Notes: generated from the sequence alone by a model not told the origin. Positions 16,636 to 25,894 are shown, numbered from the stretch's first letter. The stretch: 64,000 nucleotides of DNA from Clostridiales bacterium (GCA_018335855.1 JAGXRM010000030.1:1-64000); one strand, 5' to 3'. Numbers and translations are program-made.

Positions 16636-17044
16636 CATACCATGAACCAGTAAGCGTGTAGGTTGTTTCAGATACATTATTATGAGTAACATTGTGTATG
16701 CCATAGAGCCTATATTGATAGCCCCCCTGAACAGAAACCATTTTTTCAGCAGTGGCACTAGTAGCTTCGTGTCGTACTACACGATCTGACCAGTAATCTA
16801 CCCAAGCTCCATTTTTATATTGTTGCAGAATTATTGTAACCTCTACCCGATTAACCACTTGCTTGGCCAGTGTATTTCCATATACATAGATAGAACCGTT
16901 ACTTCCCGGCCCAATATCAGTGGTACCGCTTCTAAGATACTGAAAGGCCATTGGTTCAAACTCAAGCGCCATAGCAGTTCCGAACGACAACGACAACGAC
17001 AACGACAACATCACAACTACAAAAACAACAACTTTGCTTTTCAA
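16628..17044 (-). CDS. Exported protein with signal peptide (DUF6147-like)
   Basis: The 138-residue protein has a signal peptide (KSKVVVFVVVMLSLSLSLS, cleavage probably after AMA near residue 26). The mature domain is beta-rich (SGTTDIGPGSNGSIYVYG, TYTLTGSWYV). SLSLSLS is encoded by a perfect 6-base tandem repeat (GACAAC on the plus strand, about 16985-17008). It converges with the anti-sigma gene, overlapping its last bases. Function unknown; placement suggests the ECF regulon. Confidence 0.65.
   Translation of the reverse strand: MKSKVVVFVVVMLSLSLSLSFGTAMALEFEPMAFQYLRSGTTDIGPGSNGSIYVYGNTLAKQVVNRVEVTIILQQYKNGAWVDYWSDRVVRHEATSATAEKMVSVQGGYQYRLYGIHNVTHNNVSETTYTLTGSWYVN
16985..17008. repeat. 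6-bp tandem repeat (GACAAC, four copies)
   Basis: The repeat lies inside the signal-peptide hydrophobic core of the exported protein at 16628-17044 and encodes Leu-Ser pairs. Copy-number change would keep the frame but alter core length. Confidence 0.85.
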
Positions 17045-17950
17045 TGAGATTCCTCCTTTGATTTGTTATGTAAGGTAGAGTGTAGTTCAGATAAAAAAGT
17101 TTCGATACTAAGGTAAAATTTTTTATTACGTAAAAATGATTTGGCAGTAGTGAATAAATCCTAGTACGATAATACAGACACTCAAGGTTAGCTAGCATCT
17201 TAGATCTTACAATTGTTTGAAGTTCACCATATGACAGGTCGAGCCAGCCTATGCCTGAGGACTGTCTAATCCCTGCATAATAAACTCCTGGGACTGTTTG
17301 AACAGTACCTCGAAAACGGACAGTGAAATAGAATACCCCTTATGGTAGCATTAAACAGCTATCATTGGGGGTATTTTGTATGGGCACAAGAAAGGGTAGA
17401 AAGTATTTCGGCGAACCAATCATCTAAAAAGCTGAAAGTCAATTCTAAGTGACATAAAACCGCAGGAAATTAATTAGTAGAAACTATGACCTAAAATGTT
17501 AAGAAATGTTAATAATATAGAATCGTAACTTTTCTGTTACAATATTACTCATTTATTAAAAGGTAAGCGATATTGTTCGAGTTTCTGACGGGCTGTTAAT
17601 TAATCACGAACCAAAGTCCTGAGTTTAGACAATGATATCACAAACAATTATGTTTCCATACATTTGTGCACATAGAGTTGAAAGTGTTTAAGTCTCAGGA
17701 ATTGGACAGAACGAATGAGTAATCCGTGTTAAGAGTAAGAGCGTTAGTAGAAAAGCTTATGGTTAGATATTCTGTTTGTATACTTCAAACTGTTTACCAT
17801 TCATTCAAAAGGAGGGATGTGATAATTTAACTAAATAGATTTATAAACCTTAGAGTTGGGAGGTGTTTACAGGCGCTTAGGGACGATTACCATCTGTAAA
17901 TTATAGCCGTATTAGAGTTTACCAAATCAATAACTTAAGGAGGAAACACT
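17045..17950. other. 900-bp stretch without an intact gene
   Basis: It contains the IS relic at 17332-17427. 17430-17940 is A+T-rich with several GGAGG-like sites (17811-17817, 17860-17865) that precede no open frame. It may be the leader of the secreted-protein gene at 17951 or further debris. Confidence 0.5.
17332..17427 (+). mobile_element. Second IS relic: hairpin plus 15 transposase codons
   Basis: AATACCCC (17332-17339) and GGGGTATT (17368-17375) arms with an inner TAGC/GCTA pair sit just before an ATG at 17380 (MGTRKGRKYFGEP...) that stops after 15 codons. The spacer TTATGGTAG resembles the first relic's TTGTGGTAG. About 45 bases upstream, AACAGTACCTCGAAAACGGACAG looks like an IS terminal sequence. 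The relic is the 5' end of an element of the same type as at 1836. Confidence 0.45.
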
Positions 17951-18493
17951 ATGAAGAAGCTACGACTCATTATCATAACAATATTGTTAATCAGCCTTAC
18001 TATGTGTTATACGCAATTCACATATGCAGCCAGTTCAGGCACCAATTATAGCGTTAATATTTGGTTGAATACGCATGATGGGCAATTCAAGTGCGTTCGG
18101 ATGACACATTTTGTTGGTTATGATTATACGCTCGGACAAACAATCACTGCAACAACACATTACAATAATGGGTTAAAAAAAGATTATAAGCAATATGGTC
18201 AATATTATGGGTTTACTTGGGATGTACGACCTAGGTCGACGAAATGGATTCAGGAGGATAAAAGCACAGGGGCACAAACTATTAAGGCCAATTTTACATC
18301 TTTTACATCTCCTCCAAGTGGATATATAAATAACGATTCTATGTGGGGTGGGTATGCAACAGGTAATGTTACATATTCTTCAACTGTACCAAGCCATTTA
18401 AAGCTGTATATAGATGATGAATGTTTGTATGGTTCACTCTGGACAGACCCTGGAAGTCTAATTATCACGAATAGGCACACTATTTGGAATTAG
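17951..18493 (+). CDS. Exported protein, unknown
   Basis: The 180-residue protein has a clear signal peptide (KKLRLIIITILLISLTMC, cleavage after TYA near residue 26). The mature part is rich in Y, T, S, N and W and reads as beta-strand (YSVNIWLNTHDGQFKCV, ATGNVTYSSTVPSHLKLYI). I do not recognise the family. It starts behind AAGGAGG. The next gene follows 12 bases after its stop. Confidence 0.65.
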   Translation: MKKLRLIIITILLISLTMCYTQFTYAASSGTNYSVNIWLNTHDGQFKCVRMTHFVGYDYTLGQTITATTHYNNGLKKDYKQYGQYYGFTWDVRPRSTKWIQEDKSTGAQTIKANFTSFTSPPSGYINNDSMWGGYATGNVTYSSTVPSHLKLYIDDECLYGSLWTDPGSLIITNRHTIWN

Positions 18494-18505
18494 GAGGCGA
18501 AATAT

Positions 18506-19147
18506 ATGTTGAGAAATGGCAAGATCAGGCAACTATTAATAATTGTAATTTTGCTGATGCTCTTTTCCCTTGGAACTGCTTTTAGTCAGCAATATTTAAT
18601 CTCAGATAACCATACTCAGATAACTTCCCCGCAGACCGAATTTGTTCAAAGTAACAGGTCGCAAATCCTGAAAAAAATTAATGAACATGGCAAAAATAGT
18701 CCAGTTATTACTGTTAATGGTAAGTCCGTCTTGAACAAAAAACAACTTGCCTATATAATGGAAACTAAATTCGAATCAATAGATAATGAAGCGTTAAATA
18801 CACTAGTAGATGATTTAATTACAAAAGAAATTTTATTTGAAGAAGCAGTTGCAAACAATTTATTAGTAAGCTTAGAAGACGCTAAGGCTTACAGAGATTA
18901 TGTTCGAAAGGAGGTACAAGCATTTCACATTAGTTATCCTAACATGAAATTCTTTCATGAATTTTATTTAGAGGCTTTCGATTTAACAGAGGAAGAGTTT
19001 TGGGAAAACTCAATTATACTCTATCAAAAAGATTTGACAATTGAGAAACTATTTGAAGAACAATCTGAAAATGAGATTACAAAAAATGTTAATGAACGTA
19101 AGAAACTAGTTAACATATCAATTGACGATCAAGTAATCGCCAGATAA
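18506..19147 (+). CDS. Exported SurA-N-like chaperone/foldase
   Basis: The 213-residue protein has an N-terminal membrane helix or signal (residues 9-27), then PVITVNGKSVLNKKQLAYIME and LNTLVDDLITKEILFEEAV, the pattern of the SurA/PrsA-type N-terminal chaperone domain. There is no parvulin (PPIase) domain. It is co-transcribed with the exported protein before it and may help that protein fold outside the membrane; this partnership is inferred from position only. It starts behind AGGAGG. Confidence 0.65.
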   Translation: MLRNGKIRQLLIIVILLMLFSLGTAFSQQYLISDNHTQITSPQTEFVQSNRSQILKKINEHGKNSPVITVNGKSVLNKKQLAYIMETKFESIDNEALNTLVDDLITKEILFEEAVANNLLVSLEDAKAYRDYVRKEVQAFHISYPNMKFFHEFYLEAFDLTEEEFWENSIILYQKDLTIEKLFEEQSENEITKNVNERKKLVNISIDDQVIAR

Positions 19148-19172
19148 CTTTAATCGGCAATATAGCTAGTCT

Positions 19173-19212
19173 AATAGCGTATCAATAAAATATTAATTGA
19201 TACGCTATTTTT
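19173..19212 (+). terminator. Terminator of the exported-protein/foldase unit
   Basis: A perfect 14-bp stem (AATAGCGTATCAAT with ATTGATACGCTATT) with T5 at its end, about 25 bases after the stop at 19147. Confidence 0.88.
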
Positions 19213-19480
19213 GTAAGGTATTTATTTTTATATTATGAAACTGAAATTCCACATACGCTAGATAAGAAAGTTATGCAAATTATACAATCATACGATGAAA
19301 TTCCATCAGATTTGAAAGCCCAATAGAGCATTAAAACGCTTAAGGCTTAGAAAAAATGAAGAAGGTCTATATAAAAGTTAAATATTATGTAGGGATACTC
19401 ATGGTAGCAATAACTACTTACTCTAAATCGATTTTATTTGTTGCCAGAGCAACGATTCTGGTAATAAGTGAGCCACATCG
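19213..19480. other. Debris before a small membrane protein
   Basis: A 30-codon stretch without a start (about 19233-19325, ETEIPHTLDKKVMQ...) reads like the end of a lost gene that I cannot name. Confidence 0.3.
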
Positions 19481-19516
19481 GTGTTTCGGATTATCCACTT
19501 AAAATGCGAAGAAGGA

Positions 19517-19852
19517 GTGAAAGTCATTCTAAATTTCATTTTGAATTATCTCTTATTGAATTATTTGTCAATTTTTTTACTGTTTGTAAAAGGTTTCCTA
19601 GCAGCATTGGGAATGTATTTAAGCTACAAAGGCCTGGCTAGTGGTCATAATCCAATTTATCGCTACACTTTTTGGACATTCTTATTAATGCTTCTGACGC
19701 AGGTTATTCCCATACTACAAACTTTGATTTCTTACTACTATCCGAAGGTTTGGATGTTTATGGTTTATCCAAGTATACTAGCGAGTATTTTTGCTATTGC
19801 TGTACTTGTGCTGGGATGCTATGTTGCTTTAAAAAAAGATAATAATGTTTAA
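19517..19852 (+). CDS. Small membrane protein, unknown
   Basis: A 111-residue protein with three hydrophobic segments, roughly residues 3-32, 47-68 and 78-100, and a basic C-terminus (KKDNNV). The GTG at 19517 sits within AAGAAGGAG, which is close for a Shine-Dalgarno; the GTG at 19481 is the alternative start but has no site. No family recognised. Confidence 0.5.
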   Translation: MKVILNFILNYLLLNYLSIFLLFVKGFLAALGMYLSYKGLASGHNPIYRYTFWTFLLMLLTQVIPILQTLISYYYPKVWMFMVYPSILASIFAIAVLVLGCYVALKKDNNV

Positions 19853-20224
19853 CTAGCTGGGTAAATTACCCCAGCTAATTAATGAGTTAAGGCCAAGTAT
19901 CAGTAGTTGTCTTAGGCTGTGTGAAAATTGGACATATTCTATCGGGCTTCATCCAGATATTGTATAATAGAAACATAATGCAAAGCTTGGATGTGAGCTT
20001 GTTGGCCAGATATGTGCATGGGGAACCCAGGGTTTACAGCTGTTATCCCCGGAATTACTACAGAAATTGAATACTCCCTTGTTAATTGTACAATAATATA
20101 TAAATATCATATCTTGCACAAAGTCATGCTGATGGGGCAGTGTATATGGGTTTAAGTCTGCGGTTATTTACAATTTTTAGATTCTATAAGGAGTCCGTAC
20201 GCTTGGTACATAATTTCCTTTATT
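19853..20224. other. Intergenic stretch
   Basis: A hairpin TAGCTGG...CCAGCTA (about 19853-19876) follows the small membrane protein gene and may act as a weak terminator. Nothing coding is supported. Confidence 0.4.
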
Positions 20225-20527
20225 TCATCTGCATGGATCATCTATAATCCTTTTAACTTCAGCAAAGACATTCATTTTGAATTTACTCATCCTATTCCCA
20301 TGCCAGTCTATCCGCAGCAATCTGTAGATATATTCCGTAGCCTTTGTATATCTGGCTGTCGTCTGCAGATTGCTGTGGCCGGCCAGGCTTGCAACCCGAT
20401 CTAGGCGGCTTACACCAGCGTCCACCAACCCTTTACAGAACGTATGGCGTAGAGTGTGAGGTGTAACATTCTCCACAAAGAAAGTGCTGCTCTTCTTACA
20501 GCCCTTTAAGTACCAGATTTGGGGCGC
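20225..20527 (-). pseudogene. Tyrosine recombinase fragment, C-terminal half
   Basis: The reading frame (about 100 codons after a stop at 20528) carries the C-terminal catalytic part of an XerC/D-type integrase: TPHTLRHTFCKGLVDAG with the HxxR pair, VASLAGHSNLQTTARYT with the second histidine and the nucleophilic tyrosine. The N-terminal domain is missing. It is on the same strand as the N-terminal fragment at 14899, but the order is wrong for a simple interruption of one gene. The short tail has more residues than the family usually shows. Confidence 0.75.
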
Positions 20528-20902
20528 TAACTAGCGTCCTTTTTCCGTTTTTATACATCTCGTTACCAAATGGAATGATGATGAATGTATTGGCATACAG
20601 ATATGTTTTTACATATGAAAATACTTATCTGACATTTTTATTTATCAGTATACCCCGGAAAAGCCTTCCTTATCAGACGCTTTTCGAGGAATAATATCGG
20701 ATAAGATCATTTATATGAGTATATGTAACTGGTTTATTAATCTTAGGTGCACACGTATTAAACTTTAAAAAGGTAGGATTGGAAGGAATTAGCAGGAAGT
20801 TAGTGGAATAAGTCGAAACATAGTATTGATTGGAATAATGAACCTAATGTCTACGCTGAGTGCTCTATGGCAACAATTTGTGGTTTAAGCAGGAAGCCTT
20901 AG
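20528..20902. other. Gene-poor stretch
   Basis: No gene or clear signal was found. Confidence 0.4.
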
Positions 20903-21265
20903 TCAGTCTATAATTCCGGGCTCATAGCGCCAAGACATTCCGACCTTATGCCGTAGCAAAAGAATGCCACATAGACAAGGAGTTTTCATTACTTTTGCAT
21001 GTTGATACACCTCACTGATAGTGCTTCGCGAGCTGCGGACACTGGCAGCAACTTGACGCTGACTGTAGTCCAAGCTACGCAACCTGAGAATTTCTCGGTA
21101 ATTCAACATAATTACCAACCTCCATAATAGTTTTTTGCACAACTATTGTGCATGAACTCATTATAGAGACTAAAGTAATGATGGTACAGTAAAACGTGAG
21201 AGTGGTACTCGTTTTCCGTGAAGGTGGTCCTAATTTTCCGTCACAGCGGTCTTTTTAGACTGAAA
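20903..21265 (-). mobile_element. IS21-family relic: start of istA and its end repeats
   Basis: On the minus strand, ATG 21109 behind TGGAGG opens MLNYREILRLRSLDYSQRQVAASV..., the helix-turn-helix start of IS21-type IstA transposases. Homology ends after about 38 residues. The sequence beyond the start (21143-21265) has the repeated GTGGT...TTTTCCGT blocks (GGTACTCGTTTTCCGTGAAGG, GGTCCTAATTTTCCGTCAC) that I associate with IS21 termini. The rest of the element and istB are gone. Confidence 0.6.
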
Positions 21266-21299
21266 TATTCAGTTGCTCTGGAGCTTTACTGAAGTACTA

Positions 21300-21983
21300 A
21301 TGGAAGTTGCAGATAATAGAATTCCAATTACCAAGCTTGTATTGACTGTAGTTTTAATTGCTCTTGTAGTTATCTCATATACTGCACTGTTAAAGTATAG
21401 ATCTTTTACTCCGGAAGCTCTTAAAGATGAAAGCGAATTAGTAAAATATATTTTTAGGAAACAAAAATGTGGTTGGCAATATGCTCTTGCATGTCAGATG
21501 ATGTCTGATAGGATAGAGGATATCGAGTTAACGTTGAATAGAATTACAAACGGTATAGATTTTATAGAGCCAAGAAAAATCCCACTTGAAGAGTATTTTA
21601 AATGGTTAGTATTGCGCCCAGAAACACTAAGGCGATTGGGTAAGTCTGTTGCTATACAATGCACCGAAGAATTTCCGAAATTTATTGGAAAATTCAAGTC
21701 CGAGGAACAATTAACTGAATTAAAAAGCAGAGTTTTAACTTTTGTTAGACTATATGATTACGCCAAGAACTTTGAGGTAGAGTGTCATCAGATCATTCCG
21801 CCAGAGCCTTATGTTCAGGTGCATGAAATGACATATGGATGGACTGAACCAATCCGGGACGGTATTAGTACTTTTATGAATATAATGCTAGAATTATCAT
21901 CGATAGATAAGAAATCTCTTAAAGCCGGTACTGTTAATCCACCTAGCTTCAACATAGTATTTAGTGCTCCTAATAATATTTAA
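21300..21983 (+). CDS. Unknown protein with one membrane helix
   Basis: The 227-residue protein has a hydrophobic helix near residues 11-31 (LVLTVVLIALVVISYTALL) and a cytoplasmic, charged, helical remainder (CGWQYALACQMMSDRIEDIELTLNRI, CTEEFPKFIGKF). It starts right next to the IS21 terminal repeats. The ATG at 21300 has no strong Shine-Dalgarno and the in-frame start at 21273 is inside the presumed IS end. I do not recognise it. Confidence 0.5.
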   Translation: MEVADNRIPITKLVLTVVLIALVVISYTALLKYRSFTPEALKDESELVKYIFRKQKCGWQYALACQMMSDRIEDIELTLNRITNGIDFIEPRKIPLEEYFKWLVLRPETLRRLGKSVAIQCTEEFPKFIGKFKSEEQLTELKSRVLTFVRLYDYAKNFEVECHQIIPPEPYVQVHEMTYGWTEPIRDGISTFMNIMLELSSIDKKSLKAGTVNPPSFNIVFSAPNNI

Positions 21984-22151
21984 GAATTCAGCAAAAGACT
22001 TGCTGCCAATAGCATTTATGATTAGGGATTAGTTTCTATAAATTTGATACCCAACTAGCAAGTTCACATAATATATATTATCGGACGTTTTACTATGTTT
22101 GGAATTACTCTTAAGTTTATGGTTATAAGATATACATCCTCTCTGTCGTGC

Positions 22152-22180
22152 AAAAGCCGGCTATATGCCGGCTTTTTTTT
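22152..22180. terminator. Bidirectional terminator
   Basis: AAAAGCCGGC/GCCGGCTTTT with T8 on the plus strand and T4 on the minus strand, between two converging genes. Confidence 0.85.
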
Positions 22181-22183
22181 GGT

Positions 22184-24433
22184 TTAAGATTGTTTGTTGC
22201 GAATTTCTTCGAAGCAATGTGAACTTGAAATGATGTTTATAAATATCTCTACCAAACGTGGTTCAAATTGTTTGCCTGAAGCATCTTTGAGTTGTCTCAC
22301 CGCTTCTTCACAACTTAGAGCTTTTCGGTAAGGTCTGTCGCTGGTCATCGCATCGTATGCATCTGCTATCGACAATATTCGACATAGCAGTGGGATTTCC
22401 TCACCTGACAGGCCAAGCGGGTATCCTTGCCCGTCCCACCATTCATGGTGATGAAGGATATACTGGGAAATATGCGTTAGATCAGGGGATGACTGTGCTA
22501 TTCTGAAGCCTATTTCCGAGTGTCGTTTCATTTCCTCTTTCTCGTTAGAAGATAAACGGCCTGGCTTAAACAGGAGTTTGTCTGAGATTCCGACTTTACC
22601 GATATCATGGAACTTTGCCAAGAGTATAAGGTCCGATTTGTCTGCCGATGCCAAGCCCACTGCATCTGCCATGATACCAGCCATAGTTTCCAGACGCTCA
22701 GCATGACCTTCAGTAATAAAGTCCCGTTCTGCCAGCATTGCCATCAAAGTGGCAATAAAATGGCTTTTGGCACTGCTGCTGCGGTGGAGTTTATCTTTGT
22801 TTAAGTTGTTATCGGCTTCAATAACTATGTCTCGTACCGGAAGTGAGCCGGTGGCCAGACCCATGGATAGACTTAAAGGGAACTCTGGATTGCTACTGTT
22901 ATAGGAGTTTACACCATTTTGTATTCGTAAACAAACACTCTCTGCTTCCAGGGCATTTGTTTTCGGTAGAATAAAGGCGAATTCATCTCCTCCCACTCTT
23001 GCCAAAACATCAGAAGCTCGTAAACAGGATCTTATCACGTTAGCTGCGGCGATTAAAAGCTGGTCGCCTTTATGGTGGCCCATGGAGTCGTTGATTAGTT
23101 TTAATCCGTCTACGTCGCACATGATTACCGAGACTGGAGTAAATCGTAAGTTGTTGAGCCTTAGCAGTTCTTCTTCAAAATAGATGCGGTTGTACAGGCC
23201 AGTGAGCACATCATGCATGCTTAAAAATTTTAACTGTTCCTGTGTTTCTTTATATTCTGTAAAGTCTTTTATTGTGTTAATTGCGCCGACAATGGTCCCG
23301 TCGTTGTCACGAATAAGTGAAGCTGAACCCCATAAGTGAGCTCCCTTTCCTTCACGCAAGCAAGGGGCATACGCTTCTGCCACCAGTGTGTCTCCCTCAC
23401 GCTTGAGATAACCGTATTGTTCGGCTGGAATATTTTTTCCGTCGAGGACGTAATCAATAAGTATTTTTCTTCTGTCGCAATATAACGCCAGAGAATATTC
23501 ATAGTTTCCCTTCCCTACCATTTCTTCAGCTGGTACGCCGGTGAGCTGTTCAATTGCCTTGTTCCAGGCGATTACTTTGCCTGAACAATCAATGGCGAAG
23601 GTAGGATCGGGCAGATAGTTGACAATATTTTTAAAATGTTGCCTGGAAGCCTTTAATTCCCTTTCAGCGTGCTTAATATTGGTTATGTCCACTACGGAAT
23701 TCTCATAGAAGAGGATTTTTCCCTGCTTATTTCTAACAACTCTGCCGCTGGCATGAACTACAATAGGTGTGCCGTCTTTCTTTTTCCAATCTAATTCTAC
23801 ATCGGTGTGTGAATCATGGTTGTTTACAGCAAACAATAACTGGGCCCTTTCTTTTTCACTTTGATAGATGTCATTTCCGACGTTTAGTGCCAATACTTCA
23901 TCCAGTGTACTGTAGCCTAACATGGTGATAAAAGCGGGATTTGCAAGAATAATTTTCCCAGAGGGTGTACTTTGAAAGATACCTTCCTGCGAGTTCTCAA
24001 AGAGTAAGCGGAATTTTTCTTCGCTTTCAATGACTTTTTGTTCCAGTAGCCTGGTCTCTGAAATATCTGTTAAAGAAGCCACAGCCATTGTGGTATCAGG
24101 AATAAGGCGTATCTTAATTAAAACTTCTTTTTCAGTTTTGTTCCGATCTACGAAGGTAAATGTATATGAGCTTGGGGGATCGCCTTCTGACGTCCGGCGT
24201 TGACGGTGATATGTAAGCATTCTGTCTAAATCGCTGGGATGAATGAATTTAGTCATGCTGAGAATGCCTTCAATTTCATTCCTTGGAAACCCAGAGAGGC
24301 GTTCCATCTCCTGGTTTAGAAGAATGATAGTAGTTTGTTCATTAATGACTATCATGGCAGTGCCGGCTACTTCAAATACGTCTCTGTACTTTGCTGCAGT
24401 ATTAAGAAAGAGTTTGTGGTTGATCTGTTCCAA
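22184..24433 (-). CDS. PAS-PAS-PAS-GGDEF-HD-GYP cyclic-di-GMP enzyme
   Basis: The 749-residue protein has three PAS sensor domains (about 15-125, 137-255, 265-395), a GGDEF diguanylate cyclase domain (about 400-555; GGDEF at 481-485, with the product-inhibition RxxD site RASD at 472-475) and an HD-GYP phosphodiesterase domain (about 560-745; HD at 609-610, HHHEWWDGQGYP at 661-672). The conserved residues for c-di-GMP synthesis and hydrolysis are both present, so it may be bifunctional. No membrane helix is seen, so it should sense a cytoplasmic signal. It stands alone. Confidence 0.93.
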   Translation of the reverse strand: MEQINHKLFLNTAAKYRDVFEVAGTAMIVINEQTTIILLNQEMERLSGFPRNEIEGILSMTKFIHPSDLDRMLTYHRQRRTSEGDPPSSYTFTFVDRNKTEKEVLIKIRLIPDTTMAVASLTDISETRLLEQKVIESEEKFRLLFENSQEGIFQSTPSGKIILANPAFITMLGYSTLDEVLALNVGNDIYQSEKERAQLLFAVNNHDSHTDVELDWKKKDGTPIVVHASGRVVRNKQGKILFYENSVVDITNIKHAERELKASRQHFKNIVNYLPDPTFAIDCSGKVIAWNKAIEQLTGVPAEEMVGKGNYEYSLALYCDRRKILIDYVLDGKNIPAEQYGYLKREGDTLVAEAYAPCLREGKGAHLWGSASLIRDNDGTIVGAINTIKDFTEYKETQEQLKFLSMHDVLTGLYNRIYFEEELLRLNNLRFTPVSVIMCDVDGLKLINDSMGHHKGDQLLIAAANVIRSCLRASDVLARVGGDEFAFILPKTNALEAESVCLRIQNGVNSYNSSNPEFPLSLSMGLATGSLPVRDIVIEADNNLNKDKLHRSSSAKSHFIATLMAMLAERDFITEGHAERLETMAGIMADAVGLASADKSDLILLAKFHDIGKVGISDKLLFKPGRLSSNEKEEMKRHSEIGFRIAQSSPDLTHISQYILHHHEWWDGQGYPLGLSGEEIPLLCRILSIADAYDAMTSDRPYRKALSCEEAVRQLKDASGKQFEPRLVEIFINIISSSHCFEEIRNKQS

Positions 24434-24572
24434 TTGAGCACCTCTTTATCTTCGACATAATTATCTAATAAGTCCAAATATTCGGTAAATTTATGCAATA
24501 TCCTTTAAATCAGACAGGTTTTTTATCCACAAAGTAAATGCAAAAAGATACCGGTGTCATAGCCAGTATTTT

Positions 24573-25406
24573 CTATAAGTACTTTTCTAACTTTTCTTTA
24601 ATTGCAGGGCGGTTTTTTAAGAAGACGCCCCGGGTGGCTTTGATCCAATCCTCCAGATGACGTTTTCGGTGTTTTGGCGTCCAGAAAGAATCGTTTAAGA
24701 TTTCTTCTGGAATATGTATCGCTCCCTGACTGTCCATAATGCCTTCAACAAGGCAGAAAGGGCACTGAATCCGGTTATTGCCTAACAGGCGGAAAGAGCG
24801 GCTATAGCAGCTGGGGCACTGGTTTGGCTCCGGAATTCTGGCAGGTTTTTTATCTTCGATAAAATCTACCAGGTCGTGACCCAGATTGTGGGCTTTTTCG
24901 ATGGTGTCGTCCTGGAGGAGGATTTCACCGGGGCCGGGTGCATAGGTTTCCAGATAGTTGAAAATGGGAAAGCCGTAGGATAAGGCCATTTGGTTCAGGA
25001 CTTCCATGCCGATCGGGTTCCAGTCGGCTTTACCGGCTACTGAAATTGATAGTGCGCCCCGTCTTCGTTGGGACAGCTCATCGACGTAAAGAGCCATCAT
25101 TAATGCCCGGTCCATCACTTTTTTTACCACAGAGGCTGGGCTTAAGAGGTAGATGGGAGCAGAAACAATTAAGCCATCTGCCGCCAGAAACTTTTCTACC
25201 AGCATATCCATATCATCCTGTTCCGCACATTTGCCGCGGAAAACGCAGCCAAGGCATCCTTCACAGGGTGATATGTTTAGTTTAGCGATATTTAGCAATT
25301 CTACATGGGCTCCGGCCTGCTCTGCGCCGGCAGAAGCCTCCCGGGCCAGTAACTCACTGTTGCCTGGGCTTCTGCGAGAAGCAACCAGTGTAAGGATCTT
25401 TGTCAT
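24573..25406 (-). CDS. Flavodoxin-family NADPH-dependent FMN reductase with C-terminal zinc ribbon
   Basis: The 277-residue protein has the flavodoxin-like start TLVASRRSPGNSELLAREA (residues 5-23) and CEGCLGCVFRGKC near 46-58, as in iron-sulfur flavoproteins. The C-terminal half has CPSCYSRSFRL and CPFC (residues near 196-221), a zinc-ribbon. The start at 25406 follows GAGGGGGGATGAG; an upstream ATG at 25430 would be inside that site. Substrate unknown; probably redox stress or metal/sulfur chemistry. Confidence 0.8.
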   Translation of the reverse strand: MTKILTLVASRRSPGNSELLAREASAGAEQAGAHVELLNIAKLNISPCEGCLGCVFRGKCAEQDDMDMLVEKFLAADGLIVSAPIYLLSPASVVKKVMDRALMMALYVDELSQRRRGALSISVAGKADWNPIGMEVLNQMALSYGFPIFNYLETYAPGPGEILLQDDTIEKAHNLGHDLVDFIEDKKPARIPEPNQCPSCYSRSFRLLGNNRIQCPFCLVEGIMDSQGAIHIPEEILNDSFWTPKHRKRHLEDWIKATRGVFLKNRPAIKEKLEKYL

Positions 25407-25470
25407 AATCTCATCCCCCCTCTCTTCCATATTCGCGCCTGAATGGAAAAACCCTGCGGAAAAAGAGATA

Positions 25471-25494
25471 AAAAAAACAGGCTAATCGCCTGTT
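25471..25494 (-). terminator. Terminator of the 133-residue gene
   Basis: AACAGGC/GCCTGTT arms and, on the minus strand, T8 after them. The stop codon of the gene overlaps it. Confidence 0.85.
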
Positions 25495-25894
25495 ATGGTT
25501 CATTTACTTCTACTTCGTGGGTTTCTGTGTCGGCACCGTGTTTTTTTAAGATGTCTACGGCGAAGTGGGGTTGTTTACTGTCGGTAACGTTCACCACGAC
25601 TGCGTAGGCATTATCTATACGGGTCTGACCTCCCATAATCTTTTCAGCGTCCTTCTGACTGTAGAGGTCGGAACTGGAGCGACCTTCCACGGCGATATCG
25701 CTGCCCATTACTCCCCGAGCATAAAAAGGCAAATTGCCGCCGTAAGGATTGTTCATTGGGTCTACCCCTTCTACATGTGCTTCCCCGATTTGATGAAAAG
25801 ACACTTTAAGGTAGCCTTGTTCGCCTAGCTCCCAGATAGCCAGGCGTGCGTTATCTTTGGATACAAATTTGCCAAACACCAGGTTTACTTTCAT
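25493..25894 (-). CDS. Unknown 133-residue cytoplasmic protein
   Basis: It has an FGKFVSKDNARLAIWELGEQGY start that resembles the beta-alpha-beta of YflT-like general-stress proteins, an acidic C-terminus (HGADTETHEVEVNEP) and repeated beta-type segments. I do not assign a function. It follows ade by about 70 bases, on the same strand, with its own terminator, so it could share the ade transcript. Confidence 0.55.
   Translation of the reverse strand: MKVNLVFGKFVSKDNARLAIWELGEQGYLKVSFHQIGEAHVEGVDPMNNPYGGNLPFYARGVMGSDIAVEGRSSSDLYSQKDAEKIMGGQTRIDNAYAVVVNVTDSKQPHFAVDILKKHGADTETHEVEVNEP

Noticed and set aside
21273-21299. Start of the 236-residue frame at 21273
   Set aside because: It lies within the IS21 terminal region without a ribosome-binding site; the ATG at 21300 is more plausible, though also weak.
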